Assembly: GCA_020725865.1 (NCBI GenBank)
Contig: DYEC01000001.1
Span: 62,001 to 126,000, forward strand
DNA: 64,000 bases
From: Anaerolinea sp.
GTDB lineage: Bacteria > Chloroflexota > Anaerolineae > Anaerolineales > Anaerolineaceae
Reading direction: 5' to 3'
Position numbers and translations under genes: made by a program. Of this stretch, positions 52,249 through 61,822 are shown one piece after another. Within the stretch, counting starts at the first letter, position 1. Every line of letters starts with the position of its first letter. Below the pieces are notes generated by a model that saw nothing but the letters and a program-made list of their open reading frames with translations, was not told where the DNA came from and made no database searches.

Positions 52249-54540
52249 CAATGCTCCAGAAAATAGCTGGTAACCGAAGGCGATCAGAATTTGGTGGTCG
52301 GGTGTGATGGTGAATGCTGTTGGCGGCTCGTTGGGGATGAAGTAATTATCATCCTGCTGAGGTCGCAAGATATGTTGTAGATTCAGTTTCAGGCTGAAGT
52401 GATAAATACTGACCGACTGCTGGTCCAGAAGGTATACTGAAGGATCAGGGGGAGCAGTCGTCAGTATTTGGATCACTCTCTCGTCAGAAAACTCAATTGG
52501 CTCGCCGCTTTTACCAGGACGCATATCTTTCAGCGTAGCCGGGTCATCACATTTCGTTTGGTTGACCGAATAGGTACACCAGGTGATTTTTCCATCATTG
52601 CGCAACAAATACAGTTCTTCTCCGCTGACAGCTAAATCAATCGATTCTGCGAGATGTTCAGGGGTGCTCAATCCAAAGAAAAAGTGCGGTTCCTTGGTGT
52701 ACTTTAGTTTGGCAATATCATCTGTATAATACCAGACGCTCTTATTGATCGCGTCAAGCAGATAGAGTAAGCCATTATCAACTGTAATTGCTGTGGCATT
52801 CAAAATCTGGCTGGTTTGTGGAACAGGCAGCGGATTGAACAGCGGCAGGTCGTCCGGTACGCAAAACAGCAGGTTAGCATTGTTGTCCACTGCCATGACA
52901 GTGGCGTTAAATTCATTGCCGGATGGAATAGGAGCGATGGAAACAACACTTCCCATCGCCGGATCTGTTTCGGATCCGGGTCCGCAGATGAATTTTTCAT
53001 CCAATTCATACCGCTGACTTACTTTAGCTAGACGCAATACCTGACCGCTGGTTTGATCCAATATGTACAGGTCACCATTGTTACCTGAAACGATCTGTTT
53101 GATTTTTATACGCCGGTCCAGTTGCGTGATAAGCGGTTGCATGAAGATTCGTTTGACTCCATCCATCAAATCAAGCGATTGTTGCACCTGTTGATGTAAA
53201 GCGTTAGATTCCTGGCTTTTGCCGAATTCTTCCGCTTTTGTCAGTAACTGATCGGCCTGCTTCAAAAGGTTGCGCTGAAGCACAATATCGTTTTCTTTGC
53301 CAGACTGAATGACAAGCTCCCTCGCTTGTTCCAGATACATCTGATGTTGCTGGCTAGGTCCGCTTTGAAAATACACTGTGGTTGCTATAGCGACAATGAC
53401 AACTGGTACAGCTATGGCAATAAACAACATGGTAGATCCTGGCATGGAAGTATTTCGATCTTCACCGGGCATAAGACGCCCCAGAAACGTGGCGATCTTC
53501 TGACACATGCCAGAGAGTCTTCTTTTACCGGCAAACCAGACACGTGCCAGTTGTTTGCGAAAAGATGTTCTGGGTTTTTCCGGTTGGCTTACAGGTGGTG
53601 GTTTAACCCAAGCGGGGATTGTGTCTTTTTTTGCAGACGTATATTCGCGGCGGATATAGACACCGGGCGATGTAGAAGGAGTGATCAATGCCTCTGATTT
53701 CAGTGGAGTAACAACCGCCTGAGATTGTGTTTCAATCGGTGTGACTTTTTCGGGTGTGCTTTCGCCCAGGCTAATCGAAGATGGAGTAACAGATATTTTT
53801 GCAGATTGGGGCGGTACTGGGGATCCGATGACTTCTTCAGTGCTAGCCAGCGGAGTGCGTGGTTTAAGGCGTTTTACCTGTCCATTCCCCGCCTGAACCT
53901 GGATGACAGCAGCTTGCAAGTTGCCGCCGGTCTGGTTAAGCAAACGGCGGAGTAATTGTTCAAAAGAAATTGTCGAGCTGTTTGCCAGGGACTCTGTTGT
54001 CCAGTGTTGGGGAGGGTTGGGACAGAAGATAAACAGATCGCCTGGCTGCAATTTTGCCTGATAATACCGCAAGGCAATGGAGCGACTCACTCCTAGGCTA
54101 CGGGCACTCATCTGTGGATCATGATAATCGTGGGTTTCGTTTTGGCTAAGGACAAAAGTATGTGTTGGCCCTGCCTGGGCAATAAATAAAGTGTCTTTGC
54201 GCAAAACAGCCAGATTCAGTACCGCACTGATCTGGTTGCCATCTTTTTTATTGAAATTCTCATGTAACAGTGTACTATTGAGAAGTTCTACAGCCGCGCG
54301 CAAGCCGGCAGTTGCAGAACCATGTGTGCGAAAATAGGTTGTTGCCAGATTTTGCAATATTTTTTGTGTTTCTTCCGTTGAGATCGCGTCGATTCTACTA
54401 AATGTCAGTAAGATCAGTAATAAATCACCGGCGCGTGTTCGCTCATGACGGCGAGGAGCGGCGCTAATCCATAGATTGCTCAGTTCCGGATTTTCCTGTC
54501 CATTAATCAGGTTGATTGGTAAAAGATAGAGATCAAACAT
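52243..54540 (-). CDS. Membrane protein with degenerate PP2C-like domain and predicted propeller
   Basis: This 765-residue protein begins with a PP2C-fold region (about residues 1-215; SAAPRRHERTRAGDLLLILL, LYLPIN and QAGPTHTFVLSQ). The metal-binding Asp motifs of active PP2C phosphatases (for example VGDSR) are replaced, so it is probably a pseudophosphatase. A basic, Pro/Ser-rich linker (to about residue 365), one membrane helix (MLFIAIAVPVVIVAIATTVYF, given here as its start MLFIAIAVPV), a helical stretch (about residues 405-455, possible coiled coil) and a C-terminal domain of repeated GDLYILDQTSGQVLRLAK-like strands follow. That last part looks like an extracytoplasmic beta-propeller. 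It may sense outside and signal inside; this is inference. Confidence 0.7.
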   Translation of the reverse strand: MFDLYLLPINLINGQENPELSNLWISAAPRRHERTRAGDLLLILLTFSRIDAISTEETQKILQNLATTYFRTHGSATAGLRAAVELLNSTLLHENFNKKDGNQISAVLNLAVLRKDTLFIAQAGPTHTFVLSQNETHDYHDPQMSARSLGVSRSIALRYYQAKLQPGDLFIFCPNPPQHWTTESLANSSTISFEQLLRRLLNQTGGNLQAAVIQVQAGNGQVKRLKPRTPLASTEEVIGSPVPPQSAKISVTPSSISLGESTPEKVTPIETQSQAVVTPLKSEALITPSTSPGVYIRREYTSAKKDTIPAWVKPPPVSQPEKPRTSFRKQLARVWFAGKRRLSGMCQKIATFLGRLMPGEDRNTSMPGSTMLFIAIAVPVVIVAIATTVYFQSGPSQQHQMYLEQARELVIQSGKENDIVLQRNLLKQADQLLTKAEEFGKSQESNALHQQVQQSLDLMDGVKRIFMQPLITQLDRRIKIKQIVSGNNGDLYILDQTSGQVLRLAKVSQRYELDEKFICGPGSETDPAMGSVVSIAPIPSGNEFNATVMAVDNNANLLFCVPDDLPLFNPLPVPQTSQILNATAITVDNGLLYLLDAINKSVWYYTDDIAKLKYTKEPHFFFGLSTPEHLAESIDLAVSGEELYLLRNDGKITWCTYSVNQTKCDDPATLKDMRPGKSGEPIEFSDERVIQILTTAPPDPSVYLLDQQSVSIYHFSLKLNLQHILRPQQDDNYFIPNEPPTAFTITPDHQILIAFGYQLFSGALP

Positions 54541-54584
54541 AGTCGGTTCATCTGTTGTATGAACACAATGTCACGCTAGAGTTG

Positions 54585-54590
54585 ATTATA
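54585..54590 (-). promoter_or_regulatory. Possible -10 for the pseudophosphatase gene
   Basis: On the minus strand TATAAT lies 44 bases before the start codon. The upstream CTTTCA at 16 bases is only a weak -35 match. Confidence 0.38.
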
Positions 54591-54718
54591 CTTGTGTTTA
54601 CAAAATTGAAAGCAACAAAGCCTACTAAAAATGCTTGAAGTTACTGTATACTTTGCAATAGCTGGGTATTTTCTGTGTTGGGACGGAAGACCAGTCTAAT
54701 AACAAAAGAGTAAGCTTC

Positions 54719-55240
54719 ATGAAACTAAAGAATCAATCCAAGCCATTCTCTGATCACTGGCGTGAATTTGTGCAGTTTACAGGAACCTTCTGGGGGATTC
54801 TGGCTCTTGCATCAGTTTTTTTACCGCTGCTCAATTACTTTTCGCAAGTCATTCCAGCACAGAAGGTTGAGAATCAGGGAGTGCTGGTCTGGTTCTCGAT
54901 TGGCCTTTTCACCATTCTTTCTCTATTGATTAATGTTTTTATCCTATTTGGGGCTTTTACGTACCGCCAAAAATCTGTTTCTCAACCAGAGCTAGCTTCG
55001 TTTCAGCGCCAGTCCCTGTCATTGCTGGCAAGTGGTATTGCGGCAGTCTTGATTTATCTGGCAGGCTATTTCTTCATTCATGATTCGGGTTTGCTTTTTT
55101 GGGGGTGCAATGAAAATGAGATTTGCCGGCTGGTGGCAGAAGCGGCTTTGTTATTCTTTTATGTAGGTTTTTTTGCCTGTATCACTCGCGCTTTTGCTCT
55201 GTTGGCATTAGCATACTATTTACACCATGATAATTATTAG
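54719..55240 (+). CDS. Small four-helix membrane protein, unrecognised
   Basis: This 173-residue protein is predicted to have four membrane helices (about residues 17-42, 55-82, 100-120 and 140-170). A short extracytoplasmic loop with WGCNENEICRL contains two Cys that could form a disulphide. No family was recognised. AAGAGTAAGC lies before the ATG, a weak ribosome-binding site. It precedes the flavoprotein gene by 39 bases and is probably co-transcribed with it. Confidence 0.65.
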   Translation: MKLKNQSKPFSDHWREFVQFTGTFWGILALASVFLPLLNYFSQVIPAQKVENQGVLVWFSIGLFTILSLLINVFILFGAFTYRQKSVSQPELASFQRQSLSLLASGIAAVLIYLAGYFFIHDSGLLFWGCNENEICRLVAEAALLFFYVGFFACITRAFALLALAYYLHHDNY

Positions 55241-55279
55241 TTTTTACAGGTGCCTTTTGATTGAGACGAGGGTGTTATT

Positions 55280-56470
55280 ATGGATTATGACGTCATTATT
55301 GTTGGTGCCGGTCCTGCAGGAAGTGTGCTGGCTTATTTACTGGCGAAGCGTAGTTTGAATGTACTGTTAATTGAAAAAGAAACCCTCCCCCGTTACAAAC
55401 CTTGTGGCGGGGGTATTCCTCTTAAGACACTCCGCAGTCTGCCTGTCGACGTCAGTCCTGTCTTGGAGTTGGAAGCCAGATGGGGGATTTTGTCTTATTC
55501 AGGCAGGCACATGTTGCGTGTACCGTTAAAAAATTTTGGCTGGCTCGCAATGCGTGACCGTCTAGATTATTTTCTTGCCCAGGAAGCAGTCAAGGCGGGC
55601 GCGATGTTGATGGATGGACAGGTGGTTTACCGTTTGGAAGAAGAAGATGGACGGATGGCGGTTCACACCAGTAAGGATACTTGTTACACCAGACTGGTCG
55701 TGGGCGCAGACGGGGTCAATAGCAAAGTGGCTGTATGCAGTGGTTTGTTGCAGAATCGGGAAACCGGCACAGCCCTTGAAGCCGAGGTTGAGGTATCACA
55801 CGCAATACTGGAAGAATATGGAAGCACGGTCATTTTTGACTTTGGCGCACTGGAGCAAGGTTATGGTTGGGTTTTTCCCAAGAGTGATCATCTTTCGGTG
55901 GGTGTTTTTTGTGCTCGCTCTGGCAGTGCCGGCAATATGAAACGTCAATTGGAGCGGTTTATCTCACAACAACCGATGCTGAATAACTGCCGCATCATTA
56001 CAGTGCAGGGCCACCGTATTCCCTTAGGGGGAGCTTTTCATCCCCTTCATAATGGACGTGTTTTATTGGTTGGTGATGCTGCCAATCTGGCAGATGCCTG
56101 GATTGGAGAGGGAATTTATCATGCGGTTCGTAGCGCACACATTGCTGCCGAGGAAATACCGTCCATACTGGAAAGTTCACCATTTGATGCCAGTCGTTAT
56201 ACCCGTCGGGTGCATGCAGAAATTGTATATGAGTTGAAAGCAGCAAGGCGATTCGCCTGGCTGGTCTATAACTATCCGTGGCAATGTTCGGTGGCTTTGA
56301 CTTGTAGTCCGAAAATGCAGAAAATTGTCTTTGGCAACATTCGCGGTGATGTTTCTCCGCGGAATATGCTGGGGCAATTGCTGATTACTTCGCCACAAAT
56401 TCTATACGAAGTTTTACGTAACCGAAAATTGGCAAGTCTTCAACACATGAAGACAATAGAAGTTCGTTGA
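55280..56470 (+). CDS. Geranylgeranyl reductase-family FAD oxidoreductase
   Basis: This 396-residue flavoprotein has an N-terminal dinucleotide motif VIIVGAGPAGSVLAYLLA (about residues 5-22), the family segment YKPCGGGIP (about residues 40-48) and the second FAD motif VLLVGDAANLADAWIGEGI (about residues 262-280). The family saturates isoprenoid chains of lipids, chlorophyll or quinones; in non-phototrophs the usual substrate is an isoprenoid lipid or menaquinone. Membrane association is likely. The preceding small membrane protein may be a partner; no prenyl-chain genes lie nearby to fix the substrate. Confidence 0.88.
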   Translation: MDYDVIIVGAGPAGSVLAYLLAKRSLNVLLIEKETLPRYKPCGGGIPLKTLRSLPVDVSPVLELEARWGILSYSGRHMLRVPLKNFGWLAMRDRLDYFLAQEAVKAGAMLMDGQVVYRLEEEDGRMAVHTSKDTCYTRLVVGADGVNSKVAVCSGLLQNRETGTALEAEVEVSHAILEEYGSTVIFDFGALEQGYGWVFPKSDHLSVGVFCARSGSAGNMKRQLERFISQQPMLNNCRIITVQGHRIPLGGAFHPLHNGRVLLVGDAANLADAWIGEGIYHAVRSAHIAAEEIPSILESSPFDASRYTRRVHAEIVYELKAARRFAWLVYNYPWQCSVALTCSPKMQKIVFGNIRGDVSPRNMLGQLLITSPQILYEVLRNRKLASLQHMKTIEVR

Positions 56471-56527
56471 GTAGCGGCTCTAACTTCTTTAGACGTAGCT
56501 GGCTGAGGTGAGCACTTTTTAAGCAAC

Positions 56528-57907
56528 TTAACGACGGTATGCTGACAGTGCGCGCTCTCTTGCTTGCCGATGATTTACAATTGGGGCAGGATAATCCACT
56601 CCGATTTGGCAACTGGCAGCGCGTTGCTGATCAGCTGACATCAACCATGGCTCATGGATGGAATCATTGGGCACATGTGCCAGTTCAGGCACCCAGCGGC
56701 GCACATAAGCGCCTTCGGGGTCAAATTTTTTGCCTTGCAACACGGGGTTGAAAATGCGGAAGTAAGGCGCAGCATCGGTGCCAACGCCGGCAGCCCATTG
56801 CCAGCCCCCATTATTGGCGGCAGGGTCACCGTCTACCAGCCAGTGCATGAACCAGCGTTCGCCTTCCTGCCAGTTAATCAACAAATCCTTTGTAAGAAAT
56901 GAAGCCACAATCATTCGTGCGCGATTGTGCATCCAACCGGTTTGTTTTAGTTGACGCATAGCAGCGTCCACGACCGGATACCCAGTGTGTCCCTCTTGCC
57001 ATGCACGCAAATCTTCCTGGTTTTCTCGCCAGGGGATATTACGCATGGAAGCATTGAAGGCTGTCCGTAGCACATAAGGAAAATGGTACAGGATAGCCAT
57101 ATAAAACTCGCGCCAGATCAACTCGTTTAGCCAGGTCTCTGCACTTTTCTGTGCTACAGAGTCCGGCGCGTTCTCAATTGCTTTCACAGATGTATTAACT
57201 AGCTGGCGAATAGAAATCAGCCCAAAGCGCAAATATGGACTAAGCCTTGATGTGCCATCGAAATCCAGCCGGTTGCGATTTTCTTGGTAGGTATAAATCA
57301 AGTTTTCAGCGAAAGCTTGCAGCCTGCGTTGGGCTTCCTGCTCACTGGCGGGAAAACCGGTTGGTTGAGATACAACGGGCAGATGTTCACCATCAATCTC
57401 TGGAGGCGGTACAAAGACTTCTGGAATCGAGATAAGTGAACGGGAAGGAGCTGGCAGTGATTTCCAGGCTTTGCTGAATGGTGTGAAGACTGTATAAGGA
57501 GAGCCATCTGCACGCACAACTGCTGACGGGTGATGGATGGTTACCCCGCCGGTCAACCTGAGCGGAAGGTGTCTGCTAATTTCAGCATCGCGACGACGGG
57601 CGTATGGACTATAATCTTCTTCTGCATAAATGGCAGAGGCGTTTATTTCTCGTACAAGTTCTGTCAGCACCTGCAAAGGTTTTCCTTTGCGCACGAACAG
57701 GCGGCTACCTCGACGACGCAGTTCTTCATCTAGTGAGTTCAAGGAGGAGAACAGGAAAGTCCGTCTGTTTTCGGCGGAATTTTTCAGCAAGATTGGGTCA
57801 AGGATAAACAATGGCAATACAGCCGCTCCACCGCTCCGCGCTGCCTGAAGTGCCTGATTGTCTTGCAGGCGTAAATCCCTCCGTATCCACCATACGTTTA
57901 TAGACAT
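56528..57907 (-). CDS. phr: Deoxyribodipyrimidine photolyase (class I, CPD)
   Basis: This 459-residue light-driven DNA-repair enzyme has an N-terminal Rossmann antenna domain (WWIRRDLRLQDNQAL, about residues 6-20) and a C-terminal FAD/helical domain. The latter holds the conserved WLNELIWREFYMAI, the TGYPVVDAAMRQL segment (about residues 312-324), HNRARMIVASFLTKDLL and the GGWQWAAGVGTDAAPYFRIF block. That last block carries the Trp/Asn residues which bind the dimer and FAD. It is the distal gene of the Nudix-binding protein-photolyase run (42 bases from the binding-protein gene). Confidence 0.95.
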   Translation of the reverse strand: MSINVWWIRRDLRLQDNQALQAARSGGAAVLPLFILDPILLKNSAENRRTFLFSSLNSLDEELRRRGSRLFVRKGKPLQVLTELVREINASAIYAEEDYSPYARRRDAEISRHLPLRLTGGVTIHHPSAVVRADGSPYTVFTPFSKAWKSLPAPSRSLISIPEVFVPPPEIDGEHLPVVSQPTGFPASEQEAQRRLQAFAENLIYTYQENRNRLDFDGTSRLSPYLRFGLISIRQLVNTSVKAIENAPDSVAQKSAETWLNELIWREFYMAILYHFPYVLRTAFNASMRNIPWRENQEDLRAWQEGHTGYPVVDAAMRQLKQTGWMHNRARMIVASFLTKDLLINWQEGERWFMHWLVDGDPAANNGGWQWAAGVGTDAAPYFRIFNPVLQGKKFDPEGAYVRRWVPELAHVPNDSIHEPWLMSADQQRAASCQIGVDYPAPIVNHRQARERALSAYRR

Positions 57908-57949
57908 TTTGAGACCCCTTGTACTGATATTCTGCTTGATGCAGGAGGA

Positions 57950-59437
57950 TCACTTGACTTCTTTTGTTTCTTGAGTAATTTTAAGTACTTCGATAATAGT
58001 GTGATCAAGTTGAGCAAGAATAACGGGGATCTGGTCTCCGATATCCGGCTGGGGCTGAAAGACCTGCCAGCCGGCGTCTTCCAGGATGCGGAGCGCGGTC
58101 AGCCAGTGGTGTGCCCGTGGCGTCGGACGCGCCAGTGGTATCCAGCTCAATGTTTGTGCCCATTGCGGATGGTCCTGACGATAGTTGGAAAGCTTTTCAA
58201 CCGCCGAGACGTTGGCTGGCCAGCCGCCGCCAGCTTCGATCAGTTGAGCCTGTGTTGTAGGTGTTGCCATCCAGCGAACGAACAACCAGCTTGCCAGTTG
58301 TTCTTCTGGGCTGGCGGCAAAAACAGCATACGACGTGCCGCTGGTGTATATAACCGGTTTATTCCCGGTGCTGGGATAGGGAATAACCACCCAGGCATCA
58401 GGGCTTTCGTAACGCTGAATGGCATCTTCTTGGGGGAGAATATCGCTCAATGTTCCGGAGTAAAACAGTGCCTGACGGGTAGCAAAATAATCGTACGGCA
58501 ACGGGTTACGGCTGATCCAGGCACAACCCTCGTCATACAGTGTTCTCAAGAAATCAAATGCTTCCTGGGCTGGCGGGACATTGAAGATCGTCAACTGGTC
58601 TTTTGGGTCTTCAGGGGCTTCGTAGCCAAATAAGGTTAGCCAGCTCAGCAATGCCAGTGAATCTGTGCTAACGATCCAGCCGCCGGTACCATCATTTTCA
58701 CGATGCTGATCTTTCAGGAGCGAGGCAGAGGCAGTGCATGCCTGGGACTTAAATTCCTCAATAGTGGTCGGTGGAGTAGAAAAACCGAGTTCTCTGCCCC
58801 AGCTCTGATTATAGAATAGCACCTGCGCGTCACGAGTCAGAGGAATACCGATTTGAACACCTTCAATCTGATCCTGTTTCCAGAATACAGTCGGGAAATC
58901 TGCGAGTTCCAAGGGTGAAAGCCCCCAATCGGGGTGCTGAATATAACCATCTAATCCGATCAACAAACCGCTGCGATTTTGCCATTCGTTCAACAGTTCT
59001 CCTGGTGCAACCAGCACATTGGGCAGTGATCCGTTTTTCAAACCGAGTTCTACCATTTGATAGAGCAAACTGTTACCGCCGGTAGCTGTTTGGTTTATTC
59101 TTATCCCCCATTCGTTTTCCTGATTGAATTTATTGACCAGCGCACTGAATATCTCCGCCTGTCTGCCAGCTAGCGGGTGCCAGAAATTCAGAACTACACC
59201 GCGCAACTGACTGGTTTCCACTTGCAAATGAGCGGGCAGCGTCGGTGTGTGGGTTGGTAGCGATGTTGATGTGGGATTAGGGGGCGGTGTTACCGTCGCG
59301 GTCGGATCCGAAGCAGTGGTTGAGAAAGTTCCAGCTTCCGCTGTGAATATTGTTGTGCTTAATCCCGGAACCGGCGTCAGCGGTGCACAGGCGCTGGCAA
59401 ATAAGATGATCAAAAGCAGAAAGCTGGATTGCTTCAT
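57950..59437 (-). CDS. ABC transporter extracellular solute-binding lipoprotein (sugar family)
   Basis: This 495-residue lipoprotein (Cys at residue 17 in ASAC) has a Thr/Ser/Pro-rich linker and a family 1 solute-binding fold (VVLNFWHPLAGRQAEIFSALV, here as VVLNFWHPLAG; then NEWGIRINQT, GIPLTRDAQVLFYN and SWLTLFGYE). This family captures oligosaccharides for ABC importers. No permease or ATPase gene for it is nearby, so it is an orphan binding protein. It sits between a Nudix hydrolase (23 bases upstream) and phr. Confidence 0.85.
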   Translation of the reverse strand: MKQSSFLLLIILFASACAPLTPVPGLSTTIFTAEAGTFSTTASDPTATVTPPPNPTSTSLPTHTPTLPAHLQVETSQLRGVVLNFWHPLAGRQAEIFSALVNKFNQENEWGIRINQTATGGNSLLYQMVELGLKNGSLPNVLVAPGELLNEWQNRSGLLIGLDGYIQHPDWGLSPLELADFPTVFWKQDQIEGVQIGIPLTRDAQVLFYNQSWGRELGFSTPPTTIEEFKSQACTASASLLKDQHRENDGTGGWIVSTDSLALLSWLTLFGYEAPEDPKDQLTIFNVPPAQEAFDFLRTLYDEGCAWISRNPLPYDYFATRQALFYSGTLSDILPQEDAIQRYESPDAWVVIPYPSTGNKPVIYTSGTSYAVFAASPEEQLASWLFVRWMATPTTQAQLIEAGGGWPANVSAVEKLSNYRQDHPQWAQTLSWIPLARPTPRAHHWLTALRILEDAGWQVFQPQPDIGDQIPVILAQLDHTIIEVLKITQETKEVK

Positions 59438-59460
59438 AACGGTAACGGTTATTCCACAAG

Positions 59461-60093
59461 TTAGTCGAAATCTGTCGGTAATTCTGGGTGGCGCAGGTGC
59501 TCAAAGAAACGATGAAGCTCGCTGGCAGTTGTCCGTGCGATGGAGAGGGGGGGTAAATCATCTTCGGCGAAAAAACCAGCCCCGCCGGTTTCCATACTCT
59601 CTTTGGGTTGCCCACCAATCAATTGGCACAAGAAGAAGAGTTTGTACACATGAAAGATATAAGGCGGGTGACCATGTTTATTGCGATCATAGAGTGCCAG
59701 CAGCTTGACTGCTTTTACTTCGTAACCGGATTCTTCACGCACCTCGCGTTCGACCGCCAGACTGGGCGGCTCATTAACATCCACCCATCCCCCGGGGAGC
59801 GTCCAACCGCCATCTATCAATTCTTTCACCAGCAATACTTTATCATCCTTAAATACCACTCCGCGCACATCTACCTTTGGGGTTGCATAACCCGCCTGCG
59901 CGTCAAACAGGTTGCGAATGGTTGCTGGTTCCCCACCAGTGCCTGCTGCAATCATCTGGGCAGCGATTTCCTGAATGGCATGGTAGCGTTCGATGTCAAA
60001 GGGATTTTTACAATAAGCAAGACCGCTTTGGGCAATAGACTGTAATGCCTGTGCCCAGAGCAACCATTGAGGTAGGTTTTGTGAGGTATTCAT
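59461..60093 (-). CDS. Nudix hydrolase with Nudix N-terminal extension
   Basis: This protein of about 210 residues opens with the Nudix-N type helical region (WLLWAQALQSIAQSGLAY then FDIERYHAIQEIA). The Nudix fold follows, with its catalytic box GGWVDVNEPPSLAVEREVREE (G-x5-E-x7-REVREE-x-G). It hydrolyses a nucleoside diphosphate linked to another moiety, substrate not determined. The frame runs to 60126, but ATG 60093 fits the family start. A TATAAT ends six bases before this ATG, so the message may be leaderless. It heads the Nudix-binding protein-phr run. Confidence 0.88.
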   Translation of the reverse strand: MNTSQNLPQWLLWAQALQSIAQSGLAYCKNPFDIERYHAIQEIAAQMIAAGTGGEPATIRNLFDAQAGYATPKVDVRGVVFKDDKVLLVKELIDGGWTLPGGWVDVNEPPSLAVEREVREESGYEVKAVKLLALYDRNKHGHPPYIFHVYKLFFLCQLIGGQPKESMETGGAGFFAEDDLPPLSIARTTASELHRFFEHLRHPELPTDFD

Positions 60094-60099
60094 GGCGCA

Positions 60100-60105
60100 A
60101 TTATA
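60100..60105 (-). promoter_or_regulatory. -10 element immediately before the Nudix start
   Basis: On the minus strand a perfect TATAAT is followed after six bases by the ATG, so transcription would begin at or next to the start codon. No -35 match is seen 15-19 bases upstream. Confidence 0.45.
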
Positions 60106-60191
60106 GCAGAGGATATTCCCGCGCACCTTTCCCTTGCATAAATTGAGGTTTAAGTTCAGTTGATGTGGGATTGCCCTTTTGCCAGTCGGAT

Positions 60192-60746
60192 TTAATAAAA
60201 CATGTAAGGGAACCAGGAGATAATCACAGGCTGTAGCTGCAAGAGTACTGCTCCAATCCCAATGCCAAGTAAAAAACCAGCAAGTATATCAGAAAGATAA
60301 TGCACACCAGTGGCAATGCGCGCCAGGCTCATGAACGGTGCCCAGATGATCAGGATGGTGGCAAGCCAGGACGGTCCAAGTGCCAGTGTCATGATGATTA
60401 ACAAACCGGCACGCGCTGCATGACCGGAAGGAAACGAATGCGGATCGGTGTTGCGGTAAACGGCACCCCACTCACCCGGAGGACGCTGGCGGCGGATGAT
60501 GAACTTTATTCCCAGGACGAGAATTGCCAGGAATACAATCCCGCCTGCCAGAAAGTTAATGCGGTTGTGCCATTCGGCGCTGCCAAATAACCAGAATGGT
60601 AACAACCCTGCCAGCCAAAGCCAAGAGTCGCCCGAATGTGCCAGAATTGCTACAATTCCCCACACAAGACGATTATCTGTCCGGAGTCGTAAACGGTTGG
60701 ATAAACTGGCGTCCAGCCTGAGAATGGGACGAAGTATCTTGATCAT
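60192..60746 (-). CDS. PAP2-family phosphatase
   Basis: This integral membrane protein of about 184 residues has five to six helices and the three PAP2 motifs: KFIIRRQRP (about residue 80), FPSGHAAR (about 107) and ARIATGVHYLSD (about 142). It removes phosphate from lipid phosphates such as undecaprenyl pyrophosphate or phosphatidate outside the membrane. The first ATG follows an in-frame GTG one codon earlier (60749); both lie too near the upstream GCAGG to decide. It follows oppF by 15-18 bases and is likely in the opp transcript. Confidence 0.88.
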   Translation of the reverse strand: MIKILRPILRLDASLSNRLRLRTDNRLVWGIVAILAHSGDSWLWLAGLLPFWLFGSAEWHNRINFLAGGIVFLAILVLGIKFIIRRQRPPGEWGAVYRNTDPHSFPSGHAARAGLLIIMTLALGPSWLATILIIWAPFMSLARIATGVHYLSDILAGFLLGIGIGAVLLQLQPVIISWFPYMFY

Positions 60747-60764
60747 CACCTGCCAAATGCCCGT

Positions 60765-61811
60765 TTAAGCCTTGGGTTTGAGGAGCGTACTGCCCGACTC
60801 ACCAGTTTTTTCTTTGGACGAGATCAGCCAGCAGGCAGCCTGATGACCCGGCCGGACTTCCACCAACGGGGGTTCTTCCATACGGCAAACATCCATTGCA
60901 AATGGACAACGTGGGTGAAAACGACAGCCAGAGGGCGGGTTAAGAGGGCTGGGCACATCCCCTTTCAGGATGATGCGCTCGCGTTTCAGCTTCGGGTCCG
61001 GAATCGGTATGGCGGACATCAAAGCCTGGGTGTAGGGATGAAGTGGGTTGCGAAACAGTTCCTCGCGGTCGGTCAACTCCACTATCTTGCCTAGATACAT
61101 GACCGCTACCCGGTCGGAGATATGTTCCACGACGCTCAGATTGTGGGCGATAAACAGGTAAGTCAGTCCGAATTCTTCTTGTAAATCCTTCAGGATGTTC
61201 AACACTTGCGATTGAATGGAGACATCCAGAGCGGAGACCGGCTCATCACAAACGATGAATTTTGGTTTCAACGCCAGAGCGCGGGCGATACCGATGCGCT
61301 GGCGTTGACCGCCCGAAAACTCATGCGGATAACGCCGGGCGTGATATTCTTCCAGCCCCACTTTTTTCAATGTCTGGATAACAATGTCATAGCGTTCTTT
61401 TGGGGTGCCGATCTTATGGATGCGCAGACCCTCCATAACAGATTCACCTATCGGCACACGCGGGTCAAGTGAAGAATATGGATCTTGAAAAATGATTTGC
61501 ATGTTGCGGCGGAGCTTCTTCAGTTCTTCACCTCTGAGCGTAAAAACATCCTGCCCATCAAAAAAGACCTTTCCACCTGTTGGTTCGGTTAACCGTAACA
61601 TGGTACGCCCAACTGTGGACTTGCCACAGCCTGATTCACCGACCAGCCCGAGTGTCTCACCCTGCCGTATTGTAAAGCTGATTCCATCCAAAGCCTGTAC
61701 CCACGCCACCACGCGTTGCAACACGCCGCCACGCACCGGGTAATATTTCTTCAGGTTTTCCACCCGGATTAATTCATTTGCATTGGTCTGGTTATTCAGT
61801 GTGGTTACCAT
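60765..61811 (-). CDS. oppF: Oligopeptide ABC transporter ATPase, second subunit
   Basis: This 348-residue ABC ATPase has Walker [13 protein letters not shown] (about residues 56-67), signature [15 protein letters not shown], Walker [13 protein letters not shown] and the C-terminal oligopeptide/dipeptide (oligo-HPY) extension with [13 protein letters not shown] and Cys pairs that characterise OppD/F. It pairs with OppD to energise uptake through OppBC. The start has GAGGT upstream. It follows oppD by 11 bases. Confidence 0.95.
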   Translation of the reverse strand: MVTTLNNQTNANELIRVENLKKYYPVRGGVLQRVVAWVQALDGISFTIRQGETLGLVGESGCGKSTVGRTMLRLTEPTGGKVFFDGQDVFTLRGEELKKLRRNMQIIFQDPYSSLDPRVPIGESVMEGLRIHKIGTPKERYDIVIQTLKKVGLEEYHARRYPHEFSGGQRQRIGIARALALKPKFIVCDEPVSALDVSIQSQVLNILKDLQEEFGLTYLFIAHNLSVVEHISDRVAVMYLGKIVELTDREELFRNPLHPYTQALMSAIPIPDPKLKRERIILKGDVPSPLNPPSGCRFHPRCPFAMDVCRMEEPPLVEVRPGHQAACWLISSKEKTGESGSTLLKPKA

Positions 61812-61822
61812 GCGGACCTCAT

